Assembly: GCA_963816855.1 (NCBI GenBank)
Contig: CAWFMA010000007.1
Coordinates: 62,001 to 126,000, forward strand
DNA from: DASTFP01 sp963816855
Lineage (GTDB): Bacteria; Verrucomicrobiota; Verrucomicrobiia; Chthoniobacterales; Terrimicrobiaceae
Length of the DNA: 64,000 bases
Direction: 5' to 3'
Made by a program: the position numbers and the translations under genes. Below are positions 9,418-17,865 of the stretch, in pieces (position 1 is the stretch's first letter; every line of letters begins with the position of its first letter). The notes beneath the pieces are model-generated. The model saw nothing but the letters and a program-made list of their open reading frames with translations, was not told where the DNA came from and did not search any database.

Positions 9418-10317
9418 AGACTGTTGTGGGGCACAGCCGGTCTTTTAATCCGCGATTCTGCCGTGGCGGAGCTACCAGTCCAAATGCGGATGTTCTTGCT
9501 TATGCGGCGGCCTTGGTGAAGAAGGCGTTCGAAGTGACCCACGAGCTTAACGGCGCTCGCAGACCTCTTCAAGTTGTTCGGGAATGGGCAAAGACCACCC
9601 TCATATGAGAAGAGAGGTAGAACACTTGACGAAGTTCCTCCACATTGCCGTCGACTACAAGAAGCAGATCGGCTTCAAGAAGCCCTTCTACATCGAACCG
9701 AAACCGAAGGAACCCACCAAACATCAATACGATGAATGACGCGGCAGCCGATCTCAATTTCCTGCGCGAATAGGAGCTGCTCGAACACTTCAGACTTGAC
9801 CTCGAAGCAGACCCCGACACGCTGGCAGGCCACACGATGCACCATGAATGCGAAGTGGGTGCTGACGCTGGCGCGCTGGGCACAGTTGACGCCAGCAGAG
9901 GCGATGAATTGATTGGCTGGGACACTGACCAGTTTCCCGCCAGTCTGTATTTGACCACACAAGTCATCCTGACTGTCTGGAAAATGGGCGGCTTCACCAC
10001 AGGGGGACTTGACTTCGACGCGAAGGTGCGCCGGGAAAGCTTCGAGCCGATCGACCTTTTTTTTGCACACATTGGCGGAATGGATGCCTTCGCGCGCGGA
10101 TTGAAGATTCCGGCGGCCATTCGTGCCGATGGTCGCTTGGCTGAGTTGGTGAAAAATCGCTACGCGTCCTGGGATAGTGGCATTGGCTCCAGCATTGAAG
10201 CGGGCAAGGAAGGTTTCGCCTCCCTCGAAGAATACACTCTAAGCAGGCCAGATCCGGTCCAGCACGGGAGCGGACGACAAGAAATTTTTCGAAAACATCG
10301 TCAACGAGCGGATTTGA
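9418..10317 (+). pseudogene. xylA: xylose isomerase, truncated and multiply disrupted (xylA remnant)
   Basis: The sequence covers about the last 300 codons of XylA in pieces: LLWGTAG; NPRFCRGGATSPNADVLAYA; ALVKKAFEVTHELNGA; MRREVEHLTKFLHIAVDYKK with FYIEPKPKEPTKHQYD; DLEADPDTLAGHTMHHECEV; and GDELIGWDTDQFPASLYLTT to GMDAFARGLKIPAAIRADG. Metal-binding and catalytic regions are therefore recognisable. The frame changes near 9445, between 9560 and 9605, near 9737 and near 10282, and an in-frame TAG lies at 9771. The first 165 or so residues are absent. The ancestral stop is at 10315-10317 (FFENIVNERI-stop). The reading frame from 9837 is intact to 10322 but encodes only a partial barrel. Not expected to be functional. 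Confidence 0.88.
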
Positions 10318-10344
10318 CTTGAAGCCGATTGCCAAGGAAAAGAG

Positions 10345-11454
10345 ATGAATAAAGCTACAGCCCCCCTACGGGTAGGTCTAATCGGCGCAGGCCACATCAG
10401 CGCCGACTATTTGCGAGCCGCCCGCTTTTTTGGACAAATAAAGGTCGCCGTTTGTGCCGACCTCAACGCGGCCGCAGCCGAAGCCCGCGCCCGGGAATTC
10501 AACATTGAGTTTGCCTCCATAGAAGCCCTGCTTGACGACGATTCTATTGAACTCGTGTTAAACCTCACAACCCCGCAAGCTCATGTCCCGGTGGCCCTTC
10601 GGGCGGTGGAGGCCGGTAAACACACCTATTGCGAAAAGCCACTGGGATTATCGGTTAGCGAGGCCGAGCCCTTATTGAAGGCGGCGCGGTCGCGTGGGAT
10701 GCGGATCGGTTGTGCGCCCGACACGTTTTTGGGCGGGGGTCAACAGACTGCCAGGCATTTAATCGACAACGGGGCAATCGGAACTCCGGTCGGAGGAACG
10801 GCATTCATCCTCTTGCCTGGTCACGAGCGCTGGCACCCCAATCCCGCCTTTTACTACCAACCCGGAGGCGGACCAGTTTTTGACATGGGACCCTATTACC
10901 TTACGGCCTTGGTGAATTTGCTCGGTCCGATCAAACGCGTTGTTTCGTGCGGGCGTCGAACATTCTCCCAGCGCACGATCGGCAGCGGCCCCCGTCAGGG
11001 CGAGTCTTTTCCCGTGGAGGTTCAGACGCATTTTGGCGCTCTCCTGGACTTTCAAAGTGGTCCAGTCGTAAGCTTCAATGCGAGTTTTGACGTGCAAGGT
11101 CACTCGCATGTGCCGATCGAGATTTACGGAACCGAAGGCACTCTCCAAGTGCCCGACCCTAACATTTTCGGTGGACCTGTCCGTCTTTTGGAGAAGAACG
11201 GCAAGTGGCGCGACGTTGCGCTGACACATGGTTTTGGCGATCGTGACTACCGAGGGCTTGGGGTCGCGGAGATGGCGTCTGCGGTGGCGTCCGGCAAAGC
11301 GCACCGAGCCTCTGATGCTTTGGCGCTCCACGTTTTGGAAGTAATGGAAGCCATCGTGAATTCCGGCTTAAGCGGTGAGCCGAAGGCGATCCAGTTCCCA
11401 GGCGAACGCCCACGTCCCTTGGAACCGGTTCCATTTTTGGGAGAGCTACATTGA
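10345..11454 (+). CDS. Gfo/Idh/MocA-family NAD(P)-dependent oxidoreductase
   Basis: 369 residues, complete. Residues 8-20 carry the Rossmann GLIGAGHIS dinucleotide loop, and EKP (97-99, in CEKPLGLS) holds the catalytic lysine of the family. The C-terminal beta-sheet domain includes GGGPVFDMGPYYLTAL and IEIYGTEGTLQVPDP. Members oxidise or reduce sugars, inositols and related polyols; the substrate cannot be assigned. The stop overlaps the TTG start of the ThuA-like gene by 4 bp, a pairing common in planctomycete and verrucomicrobial sugar loci. It begins 28 bp after the broken xylA and is itself undamaged. Confidence 0.9.
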   Translation: MNKATAPLRVGLIGAGHISADYLRAARFFGQIKVAVCADLNAAAAEARAREFNIEFASIEALLDDDSIELVLNLTTPQAHVPVALRAVEAGKHTYCEKPLGLSVSEAEPLLKAARSRGMRIGCAPDTFLGGGQQTARHLIDNGAIGTPVGGTAFILLPGHERWHPNPAFYYQPGGGPVFDMGPYYLTALVNLLGPIKRVVSCGRRTFSQRTIGSGPRQGESFPVEVQTHFGALLDFQSGPVVSFNASFDVQGHSHVPIEIYGTEGTLQVPDPNIFGGPVRLLEKNGKWRDVALTHGFGDRDYRGLGVAEMASAVASGKAHRASDALALHVLEVMEAIVNSGLSGEPKAIQFPGERPRPLEPVPFLGELH

Positions 11455-12110
11455 AAGAAGCATTGATCGTTTGGGGTGGATGGGAAGGTCACCAGCCGAA
11501 GCAGTGCGCGCAAGTCGTAACGGATCTGCTCAAGGCAGAAGGCTTGAATGTGCAGGTGGAAGACTCTGCCTCCGCGTTTGCTGATCCGGACCTTGGGCGT
11601 TTCGATTTGATTGTGCCCATTGTGACACAGGAAACGATTTCTCCTGAAGCCTGTAAGAATCTAGTCGCCACCGTGACAAAGGGAACGGGGCTGGCTGGCT
11701 TTCACGGCGGAATGGGCGACAGCTTCCGCGCCGAGCCGGATTATCAGTTCATGGCTGGAGGCCAGTGGGTAGCCCACCCCGGTAACATTATCTCTTATCG
11801 GGTAATGATCACTAAGCCAGACGACCCGATCACGCGAGGGGTCGAGGATTTCGACTATCAGTCCGAGCAGTATTACATGCACGTCGACCCGGGCAACGAC
11901 GTGCTCGCGACGACAACGTTCGGCGGTGAGCATTGCGAGTGGATTGACGGTGTCGTGATGCCGGTAGTCTGGAAGCGACGCCACGGCGCGGGCAAGGTCT
12001 TTTACTGTTCGTTGGGTCACGTTGCAGCGGAATTTGAAATTACCCCAATGCGGACGCTGATTCTCCGCGGGATGCTTTGGGCAGCCCGAGATCAGGCGAG
12101 GACACGCTAG
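11451..12110 (+). CDS. ThuA-like domain protein
   Basis: 219 residues of the ThuA family (class I glutamine-amidotransferase-like fold, linked to trehalose/keto-sugar use). The first strand and helix read ALIVWGGWEGHQPKQC; GFHGGMGDSFR and AGGQWVAHPG are the family's conserved loops, and GAGKVFYCSLGH closes the sheet. It starts at TTG within the stop of the upstream dehydrogenase (TTGA), so it is translationally coupled to it and probably acts on the same sugar. No signal peptide, so cytoplasmic. The exact reaction of the family is unresolved. Confidence 0.85.
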   Translation: MKEALIVWGGWEGHQPKQCAQVVTDLLKAEGLNVQVEDSASAFADPDLGRFDLIVPIVTQETISPEACKNLVATVTKGTGLAGFHGGMGDSFRAEPDYQFMAGGQWVAHPGNIISYRVMITKPDDPITRGVEDFDYQSEQYYMHVDPGNDVLATTTFGGEHCEWIDGVVMPVVWKRRHGAGKVFYCSLGHVAAEFEITPMRTLILRGMLWAARDQARTR

Positions 12111-12212
12111 TCACGCTAAGCCGCAGTTCACCGGGAACCAAAAGCCCTGAATTTGACTCGCTTTGTTCGCCCTGGCGGGCTGCCTGCGGCAGTCTATCTC
12201 CGCTTCGCTCCG

Positions 12213-12585
12213 GTTCGCGCACCGTCATCCCCGCGCATACGTCGCGATAATCTTTTCATCGAAGCCTTCAAAGCGCTTCTGCCCTTTGGCGATTCAAAGC
12301 TCCCGCTCCGATTCCGGGGCACTTCGATTTCATTGCCCCATTTTCTCCCACCACCGTCTTTTCGCTGTAGCCGTTGCGATGGTTGTCGACCTCTTCGGGC
12401 GCTTAGCCTTTGGCGTAGCCAAGATGAGGGGTTAACTCCCCCACCAGGGCCCTCTCGACAACTCGTTTCTTTAGTTGCGCGATCGGCCCGTTTTCTCCAA
12501 GCACCCCTTCCGGGCTTATGCCATGCTTCTCCAAAAGCGCGCCGATCAAATCGTCGCACTTCGTATTCTTCTTCTCTTTGGTCAT
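12213..12585 (-). mobile_element. IS256-family transposase remnant (N-terminal third)
   Basis: Residues 1-60 are in one frame from ATG 12585: MTKEKKNTKCDDLIGALLEK, then QLKKRVVERALVGELTPHLG, the typical start of IS256 (mutator-type) transposases. A stop follows at 12403; shifted frames continue the homology with VEIEVPRNRSGSFE-like sequence and end at an ARGMTVRE-like stretch near 12215. Everything downstream, including the DDE catalytic core, is missing. The 40 bp before the ATG resemble the left-end leader of such elements. This is a dead fragment. Confidence 0.8.
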
Positions 12586-12687
12586 TTTCCTCTATCTCAA
12601 GGTTATGACCCCACAGACAAACTTTCTGATACCCTCCTTTTGCAACGCCTTTGACACATCATTCTAAAATGCGTTAGGAATAACAAT

Positions 12688-13146
12688 CTGATCGCTCTAT
12701 ACCTCCTCTTAATCTTATCCGGCGCCCTGCTGCTTGGCAACGAGTTCTCGGTGGCAGCGTTTATCCATCCCTCACTCGCCCGAGCTGACCACAAGCGTTT
12801 TTTACCTGCGATTCAGGTCTTCGCTGCTCTTTTTGGAAAGATTATGCCCGTGTGGATGGGCCTTACCGCTGCACTACACATCCTTCTCACGGTGCTCACT
12901 TGGGACATCAACCACATGGCAGGGCGATGCATCTGTTTAGCAAGCATGCTGTGGATTTTTATTATTGTGTTCAGCGTCTTGCTGCCAGTTCCCATCAACA
13001 ATCGTGTGAGGCTATGGAGGATGGATTCCCTTCCGGAAGATTGGATCACTCAAAGAAGGCGCTGGGATATCTACAACTGGATTCGCGTTCTTTTGATCAC
13101 TGCATCTTTTCTACTACTGATACTAAGCTACAAATACTTTGTCTAA
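12688..13146 (+). CDS. DUF1772-like four-helix membrane protein, start unclear
   Basis: About 152 residues with four predicted membrane helices: LYLLLILSGALLLGNEF, a second around MPVWMGLTAALHILLTVL, a third at LWIFIIVFSVLLPVPINNR and a fourth at IRVLLITASFLLLILSY. The PxNxR motif after helix 3 and the W..R..WD..HW-like region before helix 4 fit the DUF1772/anthrone-oxygenase-like family. The frame is closed by TGA at 12652, and no ATG, GTG or TTG occurs before an internal GTG at 12751 that would cut off helix 1. Either CTG (12688) or ATT (12661) is used, or the start has been lost. Confidence 0.6.
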   Translation: MIALYLLLILSGALLLGNEFSVAAFIHPSLARADHKRFLPAIQVFAALFGKIMPVWMGLTAALHILLTVLTWDINHMAGRCICLASMLWIFIIVFSVLLPVPINNRVRLWRMDSLPEDWITQRRRWDIYNWIRVLLITASFLLLILSYKYFV

Positions 13147-13544
13147 TGCGATTAGATGAGAAGTGCAGAGAGAGGCTCGCGGCGCTCGTTGACATGAAAG
13201 GGGATCTTCGATGCGAGCGTCGGTCAAGCTCAGCTTTCATAGACACGCGGGCGAGAGCGAAAGCCCCAAAGCTCCGCCATGCGGCTGCCCAAGGTCCTCG
13301 CCGCACAGGTATTCGGAGTTTCGCCCCTGGACGCGGTCGGCGGTTGACCGTAGCAGATGGCAAAGCCGCAGGCGCTTGCGTCACGTACGGTGCCTTTAGC
13401 TTGGTCGCGTGCGCGCTCAGGATTCCAGGAGGCGGCCAACAGCAGGTTCGCTGGTAGCCGTTGCTCCTTGTGGCCCGCGCGGATGCCTCCTGGCCCCTCA
13501 GCGTTGCGCAGTTCAGACAAGCCAAGCAGCGAGTCCAGTGGGGA
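13147..13544 (+). other. about 400 bp without a recognised gene
   Basis: GC-rich stretch with open frames on both strands but no family motif. It precedes the IS630 remnant in the same orientation and may contain the eroded 5' part of that transposase, but I could not align the helix-turn-helix region. Confidence 0.35.
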
Positions 13545-13975
13545 ATGAATTGACCTGGAGGGCTCGTCGGCGCCTTAGCGCGGAGGCGAAGGCGCGTATT
13601 GTCGGATTGTATAAGGAGTTGTGCGAAGCAAACCGAGTGAGGTGGGGTTGTCGGGCAAGCTTTGGGATGGGAAGACGATGTCGGTATACCTGCGAAAAAG
13701 CACCGCATGGAGCTTGGTTCGCGGCAATGCCGGCGCTTGTTGCGCCAGTTGGGGCGTTTCGCTACCGAAACCCTCGTCCGGTAATCGCGCGTGCAGACCC
13801 TCTGAAACAGGCGGGGCACAAAAAAACTCCACCCGTTGGCCGCCAATGAGAAGGTCGATCTCTGGGCCGTGGACGAGGTGCATTTTCCAGCAACACGGGT
13901 CGCGCCGCCCGGATGTGGGTTCCTCCGGAAGTCAAGGAGCGGTGCTGCTGCAAAAAGTCCCGGATATCCGGATTT
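13545..13975 (+). mobile_element. IS630-family transposase remnant, frameshifted
   Basis: Pieces of one transposase are spread over three plus-strand frames: LSAEAKARI (13575 on), EVGLSGKLWDGKTMSVYL (13640-13695), RNPRPVIARADPLKQAGHKK (13762-13822), ANEKVDLWAVDEVHF (13842-13883), FQQHGS and MWVPPEVKE (13912 on). WAVDEVHF contains the catalytic DE of the DDE domain. The order and spacing fit IS630 transposases, but at least four frame changes are needed and the C-terminal catalytic glutamate region is replaced by unrelated sequence. Confidence 0.78.
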
Positions 13976-14405
13976 CGACGGCCGCAGCCTGTTTCTTTAC
14001 CTCATTCCGACGGGGATCGCGGTGGATGTCAACCGCGATGGCACAATCCTTTTCGGGCGAAAGCGCGACACCACTTCCGAGCAGGCGCCTTTCAGGTGTT
14101 GGTGCAATGATGATGACTATTTCTCAGCGGACGGAGGGAAGGACGTTGCTCTTCCATTGCAACTCGACTCTCAGGACGACCAGATTGATAGCCGCAGAGA
14201 CTTGGAAGACTTCGCGAGGCTGCACCTCGTTATCGGTTGTTTACAAAAGGCCATCGCCGATGGCACGATTGAAGTTGGCCTCGAGTGGCGAGACGTGGGG
14301 CAGAAAGGCGGCTCCCCGTCGATTAAGGCTTACCAAGCGGCAGAGGTCGACGGTGGAAGCGAATACGTCAAAAAGGCGGACCAAACCTGGGCAAGCAATC
14401 AGGTC
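13976..14405 (+). pseudogene. fragment of a large secreted verrucomicrobial protein
   Basis: About 140 codons, mostly in one frame, read TGIAVDVNRDGTILFG, TTSEQAPFRCWCNDDD, SRRDLEDFARLHL, GTIEVGLEWRDV, GSPSIKAYQAAEVDGGSEYV and ASNQVIG. This resembles repeats in very large exported Verrucomicrobia proteins, in which VDxNxDG, PFRFWxNDD and RDLEDF recur. No start, signal peptide or stop of its own is present: the frame runs on from the IS630 debris before it and into the flavoenzyme relic after it. It is an internal fragment, probably joined by deletion. Confidence 0.55.
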
Positions 14406-14490
14406 ATTGGGGAGCGAGGATGGAGCGCCGATGGCTTTGTCCGGTCGAGCTGAGGGAATGCCGCCTCCGAAAAAATCGACGCCGTCCGGG
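14406..14490 (+). pseudogene. relic of the 3' end of a berberine-bridge-type oxidase gene
   Basis: About 85 bp align with the end of the flavoenzyme gene at 3355-3460: TGGAGCGCCGATGGCTTTG is identical, and similarity continues through the stop codon (GGAATGCCGC on both sides) into the trailer (GAAAAAAT...GCCGTCC). A single base is missing before the TGG relative to the intact gene, so the peptide GSEDW becomes GERGW. Because similarity extends past the stop codon, this is a duplicated or recombined copy of the locus end and not convergent protein sequence. Confidence 0.65.
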
Positions 14491-14508
14491 CGGTGGCGAG
14501 CATGTTGC

Positions 14509-15291
14509 TCAGGGGCCCTCTCTCAGCCGCGCTACGTGGTGGTGGGCGACAAGAACCTCGTCACCGGAGGGAGTGAGAATTCGAAGATTGGCGACTTGAT
14601 CCAGGCCCTTGAATTTTCCAGAAATTCTTCGGCCTGCTATCAAAGTGATCTCCACGGGACGCGCGGTTTCCCAATGGGCGTTGAGCTCGCGAACTGCTTC
14701 GGAAAGCCCGCCTTCGAGCATCGCGCGGCGAGCAGCTTCCAGGGAATCCAGAGTTGCCGCGGCAAGGCTGTCGAGATCGGGAACCACGGTCAGGAGGTCA
14801 GCCAATCGCGCGCTGTTGTCAGCCAGCGAGGGATCGTGCTGCCAAGGGGTATTGAAGACGTTCATGCCGAATCCCACCGTCAAAGTCTCGTGGGTCCCCT
14901 GTTCGATGAGAAGACCGGCCAGTTTCTTTGTGCCGCTCATCAAGTCGTTCGGCCAGCGAAGCCGCGCCTCCGGGACGCAAAGATCTTCGAGCATGCGGAG
15001 CAGGTGGCATCCAACGGTCAGCGAAAACCCGCTCCATCGGACGACGCCGCCTTCGGCAGGAAGCGTCGCAGATAACCACAGGCCGCCAGGATCGGAAACA
15101 AAAGTGCGCCCGAAGCGCCCGCGTCCCGCGGTCTGAGCCCGGGCGCGTACCGCGCTCCAAGGCGGCAGGCTCCGGGCAAGGTCGTTGGTCGATTCCACGG
15201 CATCATAGAGAAAGCAATTCCAGCGCGCGTGGCCCGTGGTTGCGGAGGGAGCGGTGGCTGCTTCTGCGGAATCTGCTGACATGCTGTTCAT
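14509..15291 (-). CDS. birA: biotin--[acetyl-CoA-carboxylase] ligase
   Basis: 260 residues, the enzymatic form without the N-terminal repressor helix-turn-helix. It activates biotin with ATP and attaches it to the carboxyl-carrier lysine of acetyl-CoA carboxylase. Signatures are ESTNDLA (33-39), the biotinyl-AMP loop GRGRFG (56-61), RWPNDLM (112-118) with the following KLAG lysine, and the SH3-like C-terminal domain (about 210-258). It is divergent from the prenyltransferase gene, 89 bp away. It directly borders the debris region, so the decay has not reached essential genes. Confidence 0.92.
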   Translation of the reverse strand: MNSMSADSAEAATAPSATTGHARWNCFLYDAVESTNDLARSLPPWSAVRARAQTAGRGRFGRTFVSDPGGLWLSATLPAEGGVVRWSGFSLTVGCHLLRMLEDLCVPEARLRWPNDLMSGTKKLAGLLIEQGTHETLTVGFGMNVFNTPWQHDPSLADNSARLADLLTVVPDLDSLAAATLDSLEAARRAMLEGGLSEAVRELNAHWETARPVEITLIAGRRISGKFKGLDQVANLRILTPSGDEVLVAHHHVARLREGP

Positions 15292-15380
15292 GGGTTGGCC
15301 GATTCCGCGATTTCACGCAAGGCAAACCGCGCGGGCCAACTGTTGCTTGCTTTGCAACTAAGGGAGGTAAAACTCCGCCG

Positions 15381-16340
15381 ATGACCGAATATCTCAAGGT
15401 TCTTCGCCTGGATCATTGGCTGAAGAACGTTTTTATTTTCTTTGGGCATCTTGTCGCCATTGCGCTGGTTCCCGCCGAGGTACCCCAGGAGAAGTGGGAG
15501 CTTGGGTTGCGGATTGTTTTGTCGCTCGTTCCCGCCTGCTTGATTGCCTCGGCAAACTACATCATCAACGAAATTCTTGATGCGCCGTTCGATCGCATGC
15601 ACCCGACCAAGCGCTGGCGGCCTGTGCCCGCGGGCACGGTGAAAACTCCGGCTCTCTGGCTGATCATGGCGGGGCTTGTGGCCGCCGGTTTTTTGCTGGC
15701 GGCGTTCTGGTTCAACGCGGGCTACATTGTCTCACTGGCGCTGCTCCTGCTGAGCGGCGTCCTCTACAACGTGGAGCCCTTCCGTCTGAAGGATCGAGCC
15801 TACCTGGACGTGATTGCGGAGTCCTTCAACAATCCCATCCGCCTCTGGCTTGGATGGTTTGCGCTGCTCCCGGCGAATCTTTTTCCCCCGCTGTCGATTG
15901 TTTTGGCGTGGTGGTTTTTTGGGGCCTTGCTCATGGCGGGGAAACGCTACGCGGAATTTCGCTTCATCGGAGACGCGCGACGTAGCGGCGACTATCGAAA
16001 ATCATTCCGGGTCTACACCGAGCGCTCCCTGATTCTTTCCATGGTGACCCATGCCAATTTCTTCTGTTTCTGCATGGGGATTGCCATCGCAGTGTATCGC
16101 CCCAATCTGATCTTTGTTTTCCCGCTCGTGGTCGTGGCCATTTGCGTGTATCTGCACCGGGCGATGAGCGAGGAGGTCGCCAAGCTCGAACCGGAGCATC
16201 TTCTTAAAAGCCCGCTGGTCATCGCTTGCACTCTCGTCGTCGTGGCCATCTCGGGATTTCTCGCTTGGACGAAGACCGATTTGACCAAGCGGGTTCATTT
16301 CTTCGAATTGATTGGCGGAAGACAAGAAACCGTCCGATGA
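15381..16340 (+). CDS. UbiA-family prenyltransferase (decaprenyl-phosphate phosphoribosyltransferase-like)
   Basis: 320 residues with about nine membrane helices. The first aspartate motif is N63-x3-D67-x3-D71 followed by HPTKRWRPVPAG, the pattern of UbiA members that join phosphoribosyl pyrophosphate to a polyprenyl phosphate (Rv3806c-like); the second motif region is near AYLDVIAESFNN. ATG 15381 was chosen because AGGGAGGT lies 13 bp before it and the family starts with xYLKxLRxxxWxKN. The stop overlaps the next gene (ATGA). In actinobacteria this enzyme starts the making of decaprenyl-phosphoryl-arabinose; a prenyl-linked pentose donor here is inference. Confidence 0.8.
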   Translation: MTEYLKVLRLDHWLKNVFIFFGHLVAIALVPAEVPQEKWELGLRIVLSLVPACLIASANYIINEILDAPFDRMHPTKRWRPVPAGTVKTPALWLIMAGLVAAGFLLAAFWFNAGYIVSLALLLLSGVLYNVEPFRLKDRAYLDVIAESFNNPIRLWLGWFALLPANLFPPLSIVLAWWFFGALLMAGKRYAEFRFIGDARRSGDYRKSFRVYTERSLILSMVTHANFFCFCMGIAIAVYRPNLIFVFPLVVVAICVYLHRAMSEEVAKLEPEHLLKSPLVIACTLVVVAISGFLAWTKTDLTKRVHFFELIGGRQETVR

Positions 16341-17764
16341 CGGGCGCCGCGAGGTTTCATGCGAGAGCGCTCCTTCAATGGCTGGAGGCGCGCCGCTGGA
16401 CGGCGTTGTTTCTCACGCTTCCGCTGGTTGTGGCAATCCATCTGATCGCCGCGGCGGTGACCATTCGCCGCTCGAACCAGGACCCGGTGGCCTCGGATCA
16501 GGGCGCTGAGATGTGGCTCGCCGCCACCTCGCGCGAAGACCTCTTTCCGCAGCGCACGGATGGCGTGCGGCATCCCCTGTGGTCATGGATCGCGCGTTTC
16601 GTTTACACCGAGGACAACGAGGCATTTTTTGAGCGAGGCAAATGGCTCAACGCCGCGCTTTCCATCGTCTTTCTTTGCGCCCTTGGGATCTCGGTAGCGC
16701 GCTGGCTGGATCCGCTGGCCATCGCCAACCTGCTGCTGCTGATCAGCCTGGGAATTCTCCTCGTGCGCGCCACCTATTTCCAACCGGAACCTCTCTATTA
16801 TATCCTGTTCTTTCTCGCCGGTCTGCTGGCCTGGAAAATCCTGCGGGGTGGAGCGCCGCTTTGGCTTCACGCGCTGTTCGGACTGCTCTGCGGGTTGGCG
16901 TACCTTTCAAAGCCGTCGCTGGCCCCGTTTCTCGTAGTCTTTGGCGCAGCCATGATCCTGAGGACGACGCTGCTACTCTTGAATTCCCAGCCGCCCATGA
17001 CCCGCGATCTTGTGGGAGTCGTCATGGCGTTGATGATCGCCGCGGTCCTGGTCGTGCCGCTCGCGATATTCAGCTCGGAACATTTCGGCAGGCCACTTTT
17101 CAACTATACGAGGTATTGGATGTGGATGGACGATTTCATGACCGAGGCTTGGCCTTTCCAGGACAAGTACCCGGGCCGGGTCCAGCTCGAACAGCTTTCG
17201 GATGACGAAGCGCCCTCAATCTCATGGTATTTCAAGCGGCACGGGGTCGGTGATGCCGCCCAGCGTCTGTTCATCGGCACCCGGGAAGTTTTGGCGCGTT
17301 TCTTTTTCCCCGAAGCCAAGATTCCGCTCCGCGGAATTTTCTGGCGTCCGGCGGAAAAAAGGTGGGAACAGCCCCTGACTCACCGCGGTATTTATTTGTT
17401 CCTGCTTGGAATTCTGTGCGTCCTCTTGATGGCCCTCGGACGGGCCAGGCTTTTCGACCGCCTGAAACGACCTGGGAACGTTTCCTGTCTGGTTTTTGCC
17501 TTGTTGCTGGCGGTGCTCTACTCGCTTCTTTACGGCTGGTATTGGCCGATTGGCCGCGGGGACCGCTTTATGGGAAGCTTGTGGATCCCCGCGGTTTTTC
17601 TGCTTGTCTGGGCGGCGTGGACGCTTCGAAAATACACCGATGGCTGGCTTGGGGACCACGCGTACCTCGCGACGCATCTGTTTATTCTGGCATCGATCGC
17701 CCTGCAGGTCGCGGGGATGCTTTGGCGCTTCTCGGCGGGCTTCTATCTTGTGACGCGAAATTGA
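16337..17764 (+). CDS. GT-C-like multi-pass membrane protein
   Basis: 475 residues, 10-12 predicted helices. An acidic periplasmic loop after helix 1 (ASDQGAEMWLA, 52-62) resembles the catalytic loop of GT-C glycosyltransferases that use polyprenyl-phosphate sugars, and a second long loop (about 230-320, rich in Trp/Tyr/Arg) follows. I do not recognise a specific family. It overlaps the UbiA-type gene by 4 bp, so the two are co-translated; a plausible model is that UbiA makes the lipid-linked donor and this protein transfers the sugar outside the membrane. Confidence 0.6.
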   Translation: MTGAARFHARALLQWLEARRWTALFLTLPLVVAIHLIAAAVTIRRSNQDPVASDQGAEMWLAATSREDLFPQRTDGVRHPLWSWIARFVYTEDNEAFFERGKWLNAALSIVFLCALGISVARWLDPLAIANLLLLISLGILLVRATYFQPEPLYYILFFLAGLLAWKILRGGAPLWLHALFGLLCGLAYLSKPSLAPFLVVFGAAMILRTTLLLLNSQPPMTRDLVGVVMALMIAAVLVVPLAIFSSEHFGRPLFNYTRYWMWMDDFMTEAWPFQDKYPGRVQLEQLSDDEAPSISWYFKRHGVGDAAQRLFIGTREVLARFFFPEAKIPLRGIFWRPAEKRWEQPLTHRGIYLFLLGILCVLLMALGRARLFDRLKRPGNVSCLVFALLLAVLYSLLYGWYWPIGRGDRFMGSLWIPAVFLLVWAAWTLRKYTDGWLGDHAYLATHLFILASIALQVAGMLWRFSAGFYLVTRN

Positions 17765-17865
17765 GGGATTGATCGCAGGATACTTCCATCGGTTTGAACT
17801 GAAGGCTCGGATCGCTCCGATCAGGGACTCTCACTCCGCTCCCGAACCGCAATGAGGATTTTTTG

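Noticed and set aside
9200..9420. possible N-terminal part of xylA
   Set aside because: I could not find the expected N-terminal xylose isomerase motifs in any frame; the minus strand there shows a dehydrogenase scrap instead.
13621..15075. 484-codon plus-strand frame
   Set aside because: It runs through the IS630 debris, the secreted-protein fragment in the wrong frame and the antisense of birA; only its first part holds transposase sequence.
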